From Eremomyces bilateralis CBS 781.70 (taxonomy: Eukaryota > Ascomycota > Dothideomycetes > Eremomycetales > Eremomycetaceae): DNA of 64,000 bases. Shown piece by piece: positions 45,701-56,879 of this stretch (position 1 is its first letter; each line of letters begins with the position of its first letter). Below the pieces are notes generated by a model, which was given only the letters and a program-made list of their open reading frames with translations, was not told the DNA's origin and ran no database searches. Both the position numbers and the translations under genes were made by a program. The stretch covers positions 186,001 to 250,000 of the forward strand of contig NW_022985078.1 in assembly GCF_010015585.1 (NCBI RefSeq), read 5' to 3'.

Positions 45701-48186
45701 ATCAGAGGGGTGGGAAACCAAGTCTTTCCGAGCTCTTCGAATCCACCGTGTTGGCAAAGCACCTTGCACTTTATGAGCGCTTGTTTGATATTGCTGTTGA
45801 ATCGGCAAGTGTTGCTGTACTCCTGCACCCAATGATGCTGGATCATAGGAACAAAAGCTGCCGAGTTTTTGTCCCGAATGGTTTCAATCATCCAGTGCAG
45901 CTTATTTCCATCCGTTGAATCTGAGAGGGTTGGATACCATCTAACACCAGCCGTGTCGCACAGCCATTGCTCCCAGGTCTTGCCACCACGAGATCTGGTC
46001 GAGACTGGGGATGCTTGGTACTTTTCGTCCAAGAAATATGTGTTGTACTCCGAATTTTCAGCCAGCCTCAGAAGACATTCCGCATGATATGGTTGATCGG
46101 AACGCATAAACAATCCATTGGAGTTTGCAAAGGTTCCACCAGAGGTGCCTGCAACCAAATTGGACCGTGCTTTGATTGAGAGTTCGCGAGAGAACCAGAA
46201 CAGTAGTTCGAAGTAACTCAGAAAGTTGCGGATGAGCTTGTCTTCGGATGTCGTCTGGGCCATCTCTATAGCATCGCAGAGAGTATCCGGTGGGCAACTG
46301 CGCACCCCGAGCAATTGATACACTTCTCGCCGGGAAGAATCTTTTGCGGCATCCGGATGTAGAACGACAAGATCGATGCCCCTCGGCATTTCAATTTCAA
46401 TTCGCTCGAGCCCGGTCCCCTCGTCAACGACAGTTGGTAAGTAGACATTTGGCCCTGGTTGCCGCCATTCCAGCTTATTTTTTACACGAACGGGCAATAT
46501 GGGCATCTGGTCAATCTTGTCTTTCCATATACTCTTGGTGCCGTGGCTTAGAGCATACTGAATGAATGCCAGGAATGAGTTGTGCCACCGATCTTCCAGT
46601 GGCTGTTTCTGAGTGATCGAGCTGCTGCTTGATATATCATCGTTTACAAGTTCCAAAGCCTCGTTGTATGCCAAGCCTTTGACTCCTAAGGACTTTAAAG
46701 TCGAGATTTGAGAACTGCTGTACTTGGCCGATAAAAATCGCCACAACCCACTCAATTTTGGCAGTAGAGGATCCTTATGATGCTCGAACTGTTTTGGTAG
46801 AATTCGTAGCATGCTTGATTGATGCAGAGTTCCAGCTCGCGAGTAGAATAGTTCTTGGGTTGACAAGTGCTGATGGATGAGGTCCTGCAATGGTTGCCAG
46901 AAGCCATTCATGGGTTGTGGGATGTAAGCGAGCCATTCATATGACAGTTTATTGTCCTTTGACACGATATCCTTCACTGCAGAAGCAAAAAGGGCCGCAA
47001 TTTCGTCCCTTAACTTCCTGTTCCACGGGTTGTTTTTAACACTTTGCCGGTTTCCGGGCAACAAGAAGTCTGCTTGTATAAGGAAGGGCAATTGCGCCAT
47101 TTGCATGACCGGTAAATAAGCAAAAACAAATTGGCCATTCGGCTCAATTGTTGGTGAGCCATTAGCCTGCGCTGTTACTGGAAATCCGATCTTGATGATG
47201 GACACAGACTGGGAGCGTTCGATTTGTTTCGGCATATCTGTGACTTTCTCTTCGAAAGTCAGATAGAAGTGATCCGGTTCCTCGCCTGCCACGGAGGAAG
47301 TAATCCTCGTAATTTTTTTGTCTTCAGATAATGACTTTTCGAGGGTGATTATACGGCTTAGTCCCTCAACGGTCAAGTTGATAGAGATCTTTCTGAGCTT
47401 GCGCAAGGCAAAGAGGAGGCTTGGATGCAGAGCCACCAATTGCGTCGAGATGTGTCTGAATTTCTCCAAGCTGTCCTCTTCTGACATTGAATATCTGAGT
47501 CTAAACCGAGTTTGGACGCCGTGAGGTAGTGGCTTGCGTTGTTCCCATATAGGTGTAATCATGCCTAGGCCATCCTGGTGGCGCTGGTGCTCGAAGCGGA
47601 ATGACCAGAGACAAGACTGGACATGTACTTGATCTGCAACACCGAAAACAGCCTTAAACCCAAATCCTTTCTCCCCGGTTGATTCCTCGTCAAGCTTTTT
47701 AGAACTTTGACCCGTGTCACAGATAGACAGGACGTCCGTTAAGTGAAATCCGATCTCATTAATACCGACATGGAGTTCTTCGGGGAAGACTGTGAAAGTC
47801 ATCGTAGGCATGTCTTCGTTCTGGGCGTACGTTGCGTCGTCGGCGTTTTGGATGAGCTCGAAGAAGAATCGAAACTGGTCGTCATAGAGCTCGTTGGACA
47901 TGCTTCAAGGTCTTAGTGACGACTGAATCGTGTTTTGGGTTAAGTGCTAGGCTTACGCTTTCGTGAATCGAGCCAAATTTTCGCGAGAATTGCTCGCAAT
48001 CATTCTCATCTTTTTCTGGACGGTCGAATTCATCTTCTGCAGCTCCGTTTCATCGTCGCCGTCGAAGACGCAATGCTGCACTCTAATACAGCTGAGAATA
48101 TTCACCACATCCTCTTCGTTCTTTGGCTCGGCCAAGGACCGACCATAAAGCTCATAGTAAAAGTCTGAGAGCTTGCTGTTCGCCAT
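42735..48186 (-). CDS. Sacsin/NO VEIN-type GHKL ATPase fused to DUF3883 nuclease-like domain
   Basis: Eight exons on the minus strand: 48186-47957, 47902-45436, 45392-45070, 45022-44399, 44344-43585, 43527-43273, 43189-43103, 42965-42735; introns 54, 43, 47, 54, 57, 83 and 137 nt, several with TGCTAAC or TACTAAC. Every junction keeps frame: 1658 residues without a stop. N-terminal GHKL (Hsp90/MutL-like) ATP site: FFFELIQNADDATY (N box, about 89-102), SICDTGQSSKK, and TGEKGFGFKAVFGVAD (about 152-167). A long alpha-helical middle has no repeat I can name; 44.0-43.7 kb is a low-complexity linker. C-terminal DUF3883 (NO VEIN C-terminal) fold: RRIGAAGELFVYELLRH, KRETADIVYKD, WLFEVKTSIGPCETDFIMS and RVYNLLSGQIGVRFFIDPW. 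The E...D...ExK set fits a PD-(D/E)XK nuclease. Start ATG 48186. Function in fungi unknown. Confidence 0.9.
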
Positions 48187-48968
48187 AACAGTATTGTTGT
48201 CTACTATTGCCGTTGAAAGGCTGACGGGGGGGCAGGCGACAGGAAGGCGGGCGACCTAATCCATCTTATGCGCAGCTAGATGGAGACTGCTGACCGCCTC
48301 CTTGTTAACACCATCAGCACAGCGGAAGTTTCGATACCGAGTCACCAGGCCTAGCAAGCGAGGCAGACTTCTGTTTCGCCCTGGCCGAAGGTTTATGCAT
48401 GACGCCCTTTCGTCAACGCCTTTCACGTAGTACACAGGCCGCTTTGATAGCCGGGAGTTGGTGACATGTTTTGCAACCCTGCTCCAGAGTGCATTAGTGG
48501 AATGGGGCGCATAAGCATTAATGAACCTGCATACACCTGAGCCTGCTGTGCCGCAATCTTGACTGGAAGCCGCCAATCAGTAATTAAATCGTGCTAGGGA
48601 TGTAGCCTCCTGCCCTTTAATCTTTGGATGAATGTTACCTTAGTTTACGGTCTAATACGAAGATTGTTTCGAATTGGTTGAACTAGCAGGCGGATGGACC
48701 GATTCAAATCTATACAATAGGTTGACCATTTGGAAATGTACCTGGGCATGAGGGTAGTTGCTGTCCCGCAATGAGATGTATCGTTGCCAGGGTGCGCCAC
48801 CAACTTGGGGTTGAACCTTCACAAGTCCAAGCCTGTGGGTACACCTTAATAGATTTGGAGTCCTGTGGCAATATGGCATGACAATGGATTTCGCATGTAT
48901 ATATATTGACGTTTTTTTCTTTTCCCTCTTTCATTCTCTTCTTCATCTTTCGTTTAGTCCGATACTAG
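48187..48968. other. Upstream of the GHKL-DUF3883 gene
   Basis: Likely promoter region. Short frames only; nothing recognisable. Confidence 0.4.
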
Positions 48969-49259
48969 CTAGGTAGCAATAGTCTCCCTCGAGACAGATC
49001 TTACTTCTTCGTACTGTAACAAATGCTTCAAGTTATTTAGCAACTTCAGGAGACACGTCTGCCCCAATGATATGGGTTTCGCTGAATTGTTAATTGAGAG
49101 CGTTGTCTTGCCGGATTTGCTTGCCGGATTATTATGTAGCTCCTCGAGTTGCCCTGCTGGGACCAGGCCATTAAAGATAGGCTCGAGTGTGTTAAAGAAG
49201 ACCGTAGATTCCGTATCCAGATCATGTTCCAGGATTTTAAGCTTAGTATTATACTTCAT
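48969..49259 (-). CDS. Small ORF downstream of repeat C, unknown
   Basis: 96 codons from an ATG at 49259 (context GAGCTATGAAG), no intron, composition plausible for a helical protein (LKILEHDLDTESTVFFN, KHLLQYEEVRSVSRET). It begins ~130 bp after the end of the minus-strand copy of repeat C, so it may belong to the element that carries repeat C. No domain recognised; chance ORF is possible. Confidence 0.35.
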   Translation of the reverse strand: MKYNTKLKILEHDLDTESTVFFNTLEPIFNGLVPAGQLEELHNNPASKSGKTTLSINNSAKPISLGQTCLLKLLNNLKHLLQYEEVRSVSRETIAT

Positions 49260-49390
49260 AGCTCTTCTAACTCTCTACACTAGGTCGACCTAGTGTTCGA
49301 TGGCTGAGATGACGAGCGGGAGCAAAGCGAAACACGACTCTAACAAACTTGAAACCTGAGATTCGGCGAAAAGCGGCCCGAGCCGAGGAA

Positions 49391-49490
49391 AGTGGAGGTA
49401 GAGCTGGTAAGTTCCCTATTCTGGTTCAGCCATCCCTGTTTTAGGTTTAGCACCTCCGAGCTCTCACCCCGAGCATTGCCGAGCCTTCTT
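49391..49490 (-). repeat. Dispersed repeat C, copy 2 (minus)
   Basis: Reverse complement reads CTCGGGGTGAGAGCTCGGAG, GTGCTAAACCTAAAACAGGG, GGGAACTTACCAGCTC; more diverged than the other two copies. Directly abuts repeat D. Confidence 0.65.
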
Positions 49491-49496
49491 CGATGT

Positions 49497-49700
49497 CACA
49501 GGCTCACAGCCCGCGTTGGGTGAGCTAGTGTGATACAAAATGGTGTCTCTTGTGATTCGCAGACCAGTCGCAAGTGAATATTAAATTGTGTATTGGTTGC
49601 GCACTGCGTTTAAGACGAGACTGACCCTTAAGGAATCAGGAGAGAAAGAGAGAGAGAGAGATTCATACGCCTGTCAGGCCTCTCGGCGAGGCCCATGTGG
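49497..49700 (+). repeat. Dispersed repeat D, right copy; possibly an old solo LTR
   Basis: Inverted partner of 42360-42555. Contains a short GA-rich run (GAGAGAAAGAGAGAGAGAGA) missing from the left copy. Inactive fossil if it is an LTR. Confidence 0.7.
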
Positions 49701-49745
49701 GAAGTCCAGGGTGGCTATTTAGGCAAATACAAGCCATTCCGGCTT

Positions 49746-51053
49746 GGCTGGTGAGATTTTACATCCCCGCTAGTAATGGTGGAAATTACTCGCTTAACTG
49801 GGCCTCGCGCGCAATGTCATATCTTCTTCTGCGAACAACCTCAATATTTCAATGTATTCCTTATTAAGCCTATCTTCTTTCTACTGACGTCGCTGTCTCT
49901 TGCGCGGGCTAAGTCCTTTCCAAGCATTTGAAGCCGTCTCTGCTGCAGCGCGCTTAGGACGCTATCTATGCACATCCCCAGACCCAAAAAGGGGATTTTG
50001 AGCATTGACTTGTGCAAATTTTTCAGCGTAGAAGGCTTCTATATCTCCAAAGTGATAGTTCCATGCCATTGTTGGAGTGCAGGAAGCATACACTCCCCTT
50101 ATAGCGAGAGCCATATTCCGTGCTTCGATCAGTTCTGCCGAGTCATTTTCTTGTCCTGTCTCGGTCAAAAAATTGGTCACTGTGCCAAAGTCACTGCAGT
50201 TATGCAGAACAGGCTGAAGCCGTCGACGCTCGATGTCAGCAAAGAACTCTTCCAACGACGGAGGTTGCCAAGTAGGCTGAAGAGGGGAAGGTATCGGGAC
50301 AGGTGTATGGGTCAACATAGACTGGTTATCTAGTGATGTCTTAATTGAACTCCTCCTATTCAAGTGCTTCTCTCTGATTGCCTTCCTCTCGCTGCGGATA
50401 TCGGTGGCAGAGACTAGCGTTTCCGGGTCCTCCTTTTGAATAGCAGCCATTATCTGCATCGGCCGTACCCCCGCATGTGTCATTGATTTAATTATGTCTT
50501 TCTATACTGATATACGCCTGCGATAGACATTATGCGCACTAGGGTTAAGTGATCGGGGGTGGTTATGATGCTTGTGTATAATCTCTAGCTTCCACTGGTC
50601 GTCGCTTTTGTTCTTGAATACAACAAGCCTAAAGATACACCCTATTGTGCGTGTGCTTGTACTTAGAATCCTTGCTCTTGACTGATAGTTTCTGGATCGA
50701 TCACAGTGATAGTAATATTGCGTCTTTATATCAGAATGTTGAGGTTTGCTCCGGTTGAGTATGAAGCCGTAACATGCTGCATGCCATGGATCTTGAGAGC
50801 ATTATAGGCTTCTTCATAGGACCCGTGAAGACTATCTGGAGGAGGGGCGAAATCCTCTATGCTGAGGTCTATAAGAGAAGGAATAGATTGAACATTGATA
50901 ACTAATTGAAGTTGTCCCTAGGCGAAGACGATTAGACAAAGGAAATTGCGCGCTAGGCCCAGTTAAGTGATTAATTTCCACCATTACTAGCGGGGATGTA
51001 AAATCTCACGGGGATGTAAAATCTCAAAAACGGGATGTAAAATCTCACCAGCC
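49746..51053 (-). mobile_element. MULE-like DNA transposon, non-autonomous, with long TIRs
   Basis: Left end 49746-49804 (GGCTGGTGAGATTTTACATC, GCTAGTAATGGTGGAAATTA, CTTAACTGGGCC) is matched in reverse complement at 50956-51011, and the right tip at 51041-51053 again reads GGCTGGTGAGATTTTACATC. Between them the 17-bp block TGAGATTTTACATCCC occurs three times in tandem at the right end only. Element length 1308 bp. Inside, 50483-49962 (minus) encodes a piece with MTHAGVRPMQIMAAIQKEDP and SATDIRSERKAIREKHL, which is the DNA-binding N-terminal part of fungal MULE transposases; the DDE core is missing. Flanking 9-mers do not match as a target duplication. Confidence 0.8.
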
Positions 51054-51432
51054 TTGTTGTTGTCCAAGTTACCAAGTAGGCAAGTAGGGCTTGGCAGCGC
51101 ACGGATCCCTTTTCTGGTGGTGGAAGTCAGGGTGGCGCATCCGCAGCCTTCGGCGTCGCGATAACCACTGACGGTGAAGTCCTGGGGCATATGCTCATTT
51201 GCTATGGGCGGAGGGCCTTTGAGTGGAAAGCTTCTGGGAAGAAGGAGTATCAAAATGAGGACCGCTTATGAGCAGAGATACGGAGTGTTGATAATTATCT
51301 CGTTATACCAGACGTGCCAAGCCCTCGATGATTACTAAGGAATAAATTCGCAGTAAGGTTTCAGGGCTTCAGCCCGTCTGGCTACTTTTTGTACAGAACG
51401 TGCAACGATTTGTATGCAACAATAAATAAGGA
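51054..51432. other. Spacer
   Basis: No supported gene. Confidence 0.4.
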
Positions 51433-52447
51433 TTATTTGTCAAAATCCAGAGGCTCTAAAGTGACAAAAACTTCCTCATCTGTTTCCTGGGGATCATTAT
51501 CATCCTCGTTATCATCTGTATCATCCCCATACTCGTTTTCGCCATCTGATGTAGTGAATATTCCCTCTGGCTGTCTCTCCGGTCGTCGTTGTATCGGTGA
51601 TACAACATCACTTTGGTCAATCGTTCTGATTGTGTCAACAGTATCTGCTCGCTTCCTCCGTCTTACTTTCCTTTTCGTTTCTTCCATCTCCAGTAGTTTC
51701 CGTGTCGTTCCGTCTTGCTCGCGCGAATACACCAAGAGCAGACATTGACGATGAAGGCGGGCCCTTGGTTGTGGCCGTTTGGCAAGAAGAGCTCGAGTCT
51801 GGAGCAATTCCGGGTGATGATTCGGCGGCCGACGCCGCTCTAACCNNNNNNNNNNAAAGGCTCGAAATCGGACTGCGTATGCTGCGCCATCGTCCATGTC
51901 CCGGAGAGTCTCCTCCAACTCTTGTCCTCGAGATCCTCTCCCCCATTTTACCTCAGACGTGCTTAGGAGCGGAGCATAAGGATGTCGAGCCAACTCGACT
52001 CGAATTTCATCTGGGAGCAGCCATTATCCAGGCGGCTTGAAAGACCAAACTTTCGGTTCCATCTTTCGTATGAAAAATATACGCGCCAGTTCGGTCCACT
52101 AACAATCGAGTCAACAAAGCGTGGATAAAGAGCTCCCGGCACGAGAAGATATGCTCTATGGCTTGTTCATCCGCTGCCCGTAGCCGTGAAATGAATTGAA
52201 ACAGCTTGGTGGTAATATGAGGTAAGTCCATGCTAACAGTCGTCTCCAGGGATCGAATATTTTGTCTAATCAAGGGCTCCGTATCATCCAGATACCCGCT
52301 TGATGCGACAGTCGGAGGCTCGCATGTTAGGATGTCCATTTGGGCGACGCGTGTTGGATTTTGGCTTCTAGTTGACTGGTGTTGATGGTCTGATGGCGAT
52401 TCCGAGCGCCTCGAAGGGAGAATTTCTGACGAGTGACCCCACTCCAC
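51433..52447 (-). pseudogene. Hypothetical gene interrupted by frameshift and assembly gap
   Basis: From ATG 52447 a 146-codon frame gives an S/P-rich start and a helical part (TTKLFQFISRLRAADEQAIE, LFIHALLTRLLVDRTGAYIF). After AAWIMAAP the frame changes by one base and continues as DEIRVELARHPYAPLLSTSE to the gap at 51846-51855. Beyond the gap the best continuation is uncertain; the last ~80 codons (KRKVRRRKRADTV then a strongly acidic tail ending at 51433) look real. No domain recognised. The frameshift could be a sequencing error next to the gap, so the gene may be intact in reality. Confidence 0.45.
51846..51855. other. Assembly gap, 10 N
   Basis: Run of ten undetermined bases inside a hypothetical gene. 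Its true length is unknown. Confidence 0.99.
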
Positions 52448-53368
52448 TCCACCACAATGTGATCTGAGGTGGAAAAAATATTATGAGAAGGATAATGTGC
52501 ATCAGCAGAATGTATTTGATAGATTTTTTAGCATACTAGGCTACTTGTTGTGAGTGTTGAGCTGCTTCTGCACGACACGCCGAACGCCCATACAAATCGT
52601 TTCGGTCCTTTTACCCCAACATTATGAGTTCATTTCGATATGTCTGTGAGTAAAACTAGGTTCAAAAGATGGCCAGTAACCAAGATATATTGTCGAACAC
52701 AAGCGTACTTTTGCTGAAGCCTCACGTTGGGAGTAGAGACCGAATTGGACACTTTTTTTTGGGAAAAGGTATCATATCTTTCAACTTTTTAACACATTTT
52801 CCCCAGACGTTGTATGAAGACTTGTCTTGTATACGCCTTACCCGAAGGGGCTAAGGCGCTGATGTAAGCAAGCAAGTCGTAATCTAACGTCTGGCATTGT
52901 GAGATAAGTTGATAAGAGGAATGGTGTCGCAGTCACGTGACCCACAGCGGGAACCACTTTTCCTCCACGATGTATACTAGTTTTAGTATCATCAGACAGA
53001 TCAATACATGGTGACAGACGACCATGTCTTGTCTCAGTTTCTCAAATGGCTTCTATGACCTACAAAGAGGATGTCCAAGGCGACGAAGTCAACTTATCAG
53101 AACATGTTCATGCATTTCAACAGCAAGTACTCTAGAGTCACATGATTTGTTCCGTAACGCTAGGGAAGCAGAGTTCGGGCACATGGAAATTAGGAAAGAT
53201 AAAGATACGTGGCGCGCAATGAGAGCTCGGCCAGCCACTGTACGAGCACTTGCTCACGAGAATTTGGTTGTAGGCCATCGCAGGTTAATCAATCAAGGCC
53301 TAAGCCAGACTCTGTTAGATTATCATCTGGTTTGCAATCACAAAGAAAACTTACTCTCTTCGCCTGTT
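52448..53368. other. Spacer, nothing supported
   Basis: Only short frames; no motif. Confidence 0.4.
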
Positions 53369-53744
53369 ATTGCCTCCTAACTTCTTGCACAGCGCTGTCA
53401 GCTCTGGTTCGTAGGCTAACAGTATGACAGTGCAGCTTGAGCTCAAAAGTGGTATCGCTAACGTGGAACAGATTCTCGGTGCGCCGATTTCGGTAGGATG
53501 GCTGTAAAGCTTTGGAGAGGATTTTCGAAAGTTCGAATCCTAAATTTAAGGTATCAGTTGCTTGATTTCGCTCATCAGAACATGAGATATCAACACCACG
53601 ATTCGTAGACTTTGTTGAAGCGGTCCGGTGGTAATGAAGCGAAGGAGAATCGCCTCCTGAGAGGAGTCTACCAATGGCACCGTTGGTAGGAGAACGCGTA
53701 GAAAGTGCAACAGGATCTGATCTGATGGTTTTATCGGGATACAT
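53369..53744 (-). CDS. Possible exon or small hypothetical gene
   Basis: 125-codon frame from ATG 53744 with coding-like composition (S/T-rich start, then GFELSKILSKALQPSYRNRR and HVSDTTFELKLHCHTV). After its stop the same frame continues open with a good GTAAGT donor, which hints at a gene with one premature stop or an unrecognised intron. No domain known to me. Confidence 0.3.
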
Positions 53745-53815
53745 TTTACGTCATGCGAGTTACACTAAATGAAAGCAGCCAGAATAAGCTGGTTGGAGGA
53801 GAGACAATCGCCATT

Positions 53816-55221
53816 TCAACCACGCCCGTCTTTTGCCCCGAGACTCATTCCCAAAGTCCGACTTTGAAAGGCAGCGCTGCCACGTAGCCCCCTTGTACTT
53901 GCACTCTGCTTTTTATGCGTGACAAGGTGCCAGCGACTCTTCAACGTAACCGGGTTTCGATCAGTCGGCTTTTGCCGATTCAATTCTCTTGTGACAGTCT
54001 CCCAGTGGCATTTTATGCTTCTCGGCGAGGCGAAGAAGCAGGCTATCTTCAGCATGACTGAAGGGAATCCTCGTTCGCCGCTACTTCGCCCGGTTCGTCT
54101 CCTGCTTCCCTGGCTGATCCCTCTGGTCACTCTGACCCTTCGGATTCTGGATCTGGATCCGCAACGACTGGGTTGCTGCCGGTGCTAGCGCGGGAGCCTG
54201 TGCCCGTCCATTGTCATCAGACACGCTCAGCCCACCCTCATTTGGCGGCGAGGAGGTGGCAGGGGTCCTGTGACCTTCCACCCTAGCTGTTCCCAGGTCC
54301 CCCCGCAGCTCAACGAACCCGTCGAGCATCTCACGTGCCAGGTCGTTCGAAACCTGCTGCGATGCAAGTAATTCCGCGAGCAAGCGGTTCGTTTGATGGG
54401 AGCCGTCCGCAATCTCAGCCAGGCACTGGTTCCGAGCACCGGGAAGCACCAGGGGCCGAGCCACTGAACGCGGTTCGAATGATGAAGGAGGAGTCGGCAG
54501 TGGTGGAGGAGCAGGTGGGCGGTACGGAGCCAGCGGTGGTGACTGGCTATGCGTTCCATGTTGTTGTTGCCGCTAGGAGTGCGAAGGAAGGTCAGATCAG
54601 AAACGGCCCCAGGACACGGGAGAGGGAGAGAGGCGTGGGGGAGTGAGAGCAAGAAAGGAGAGAGAAGGAAAACGGCGCATCTGAGTAGTGCAGGTGGTAC
54701 CGAGCGCAGTAGACGTACCGCCTGAAAGCTGACATGGAGCCGTTGCATCAAAGATGGACCCTGTAACGTGCTCACAATGATCTCGTGCTCCCCTAGTGGG
54801 CCCAAATCTCCAAGGAGGCACTCCCTGAGTTCCTCCTCGTTCTCGCCCCGTACTTCCAGGATCTTGACGGCGCCAAAATCATACAGCTCCGCCTCGAAGA
54901 GCTTGCCCGGAAACCGATCTTGAAGGTGGCGTAAGGCGTCATGTGCCAGGCTGCCGTCGGCCCCAATCGCTCCAGAGGCTTCGGTTAATCTCGGATCCAG
55001 TAACAAGTCCGGCACAGCCCGGGGGAGAAAGGTAGGGGGAAGGTAGCGGCAGCAGCTGGAGCTGGAGCAGCAGTAGAAGGATAAGGATGAGGAGGAGTTG
55101 ATGGTGAAGGAGGTATCGTCAGCGGCGTCGTGGCAAGTTCGTCCGCGATGTCGAAGCCGATGCCGGGCTCCGCTAGGGAGTCCCATGTTGTGTTGTCGTC
55201 GGGTTCATCGGGTAACATCAT
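53816..55221 (-). pseudogene. Putative Myb/SANT-like DNA-binding protein, frames broken
   Basis: ATG at 55221 opens MMLPDEPDDNTTWDSLAE and a P/S-rich stretch. The frame shifts near 55030 into DLLLDPRLTEASGAIGADG, LRHLQDRFPGKLFEAELYDF and GEHEIIVSTLQG, then 54464-54081 gives LLAELLASQQVSNDLAREML and FVELRGDLGTARVEG. Near 54060-53880 two frames together read as a SANT/Myb-type repeat (HAEDSLLLRLAEKHKMP, then WETVTRELNRQKP and TLKSRWHLVTHKK). No fitting introns were found at the frame changes, so it is either a decayed gene or has errors. The Myb call rests on the E-D...L...W-E-V...R...K-x-R-W pattern. Confidence 0.45.
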
Positions 55222-55849
55222 CGTCGTGAGAGAGATCTCAAGCTGCTAGGAAAATGAGGTTGGAGGAGTTACAGCCGACGAGAGCGAAGCGGTAGGAGAA
55301 AGCAGAGGTGAGCCGGCAGTGAAAGGGGATTAATTAAAACGGTCATCATCGTCTCCTTTTAACAGTCGAACCGATCGATCGCCGCATTAGTGGGGACCGC
55401 CCTTCCTAACAGTCCTCGCAATACCCTCCTCTTTCTGTTTCGCTGCAATTGGTCGCAACCGTGTAGGTTGGAGAGCAGAGAGAGGTGCACCGCCGGTCGC
55501 AGGCGGGAGCCGAAGGGCTTGGGGAACCCCCAATCCAGTCTGATTTCGAGGAGAAGCAGGGCTGCGAGGGGGGAAACGCAGCGTGAATCGTTCCATTGCG
55601 AGGAGGAAGAGAGCGGTCGATTGGGCGAGGTCGGTTTGGGAGAGAATTCGTTGGGAAACAGGACACGAGGTGAAGCGGCCACCGATACCGAATTCGGACG
55701 GGGAGAAGGAGAAGAGATTTCGAAGGCGGTGGAGAATGAGAGGGCGAGTGGGATAGGGGGGATGGGGACGGGACGGAGAGGATTTTGTATTTCTGAAGAA
55801 GGATTGGAAAGATATCGACGATATGGAGGATTCGACATCGACGAGGCCG

Positions 55850-55950
55850 GGCAAAACTCCGGGTGAGAGCTTGGCGGCGCTAAACCTGAAAGAGCGGAGC
55901 TAAACCGGAAGAGGGAAATCGACCAGCTCCTCAATCTCCTCAGTTCTGGA
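55850..55950 (+). repeat. Dispersed repeat C, copy 3
   Basis: CTCCGGGTGAGAGCTTGGCG, CGCTAAACCTGAAAGAGCGG, CTAAACCGGAAGAGGGAAAT, ACCAGCTCCTCAATCTCCTC. Closest to copy 1. Confidence 0.75.
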
Positions 55951-56382
55951 ATCCCTACTCCGTACCTGCATGAATTCTACCTTTTTCATAGTCGCATGAA
56001 CCAGCCAATGGCTTCTAATCTATTAGTGTCTCGTCCTGAGACTTGAGGCCATATTACGTCATGGTGCTTAGCATTGCCGTGGGAGCCTTTAGCTGCGCTG
56101 GTTTGCGATTCTTCCTTAAGCAAGAGGATAGCCATGAGTAGAGCGTATCCCCAAATGGGCTCTAGAGGCTATTTCGAGTTGGAAGCCCAAGCGGGCTTGA
56201 CGGTCGAATTGTCCCTATGCATCTGTGACTTAATCAGAAAGAAGAAGGATTGCGGGAATCTGGACGCCTAGCTGGCTGACCGTAGAACCCATGCTACTAT
56301 GGGACGCAGAACCCAGGGCCATTTCGGGCTCCAAGAAGACGGATTAAGATCCTTGTCTGGTAATCGACCTGCTCACCTATTG

Positions 56383-56545
56383 CTCACTGCCTCACCCAGC
56401 GCTCTCACTGCCTCACTCTCTACCCACCCAGTGCTCACTCTCTACCCACCCACGGGGCTCACCCAGTGCTCACCCACTGCTCACCCACTGCTCATCCAAT
56501 GCTCACCTATAATTTGCTCAGTGCTCTCACTACCCCTCGACTTCA
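56383..56545. repeat. Minisatellite-like CTCACC(C)-type tandem repeat
   Basis: Imperfect 10-11-bp units of the form TGCTCACCCAC / TGCTCACCCAG and longer CTCTCACTGCCTCAC variants, about 160 bp. Non-coding. Confidence 0.8.
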
Positions 56546-56879
56546 CCACTGCTCGCCTTAGGACTCACTGCCAAAGATCCCACTAAGCTGGCAAGCAAAT
56601 CACCAGTGAGCTATGCCACCCCTTATCGGTGACGCCAGCATAAGCGATACTCGCGCAGTTTCAAAGCAAGGATGCGTAGTCATGTTAATGCGAAGAACAG
56701 GCAAGGCGACGCGAAGGCAGCATTGCCAGATTCAGGTGGAAAGCGATGTACTAATAGATTTCCATTTTCAAAACGAGGAGCGTAAGTTTTCCCGATTCGG
56801 CAAGCTAAACTCTAAACGAAATTCTCCCGGACGCCGTTTGCTTCTTATGAAGGAGTAAAGTGTAAATGCTGCAATCTTA

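Noticed and set aside
55359-55934. Long overlapping frames on both strands (158-191 codons)
   Set aside because: GC-rich sequence opens several frames at once, with arginine/serine-rich products and no motif; cannot decide which, if any, is real.
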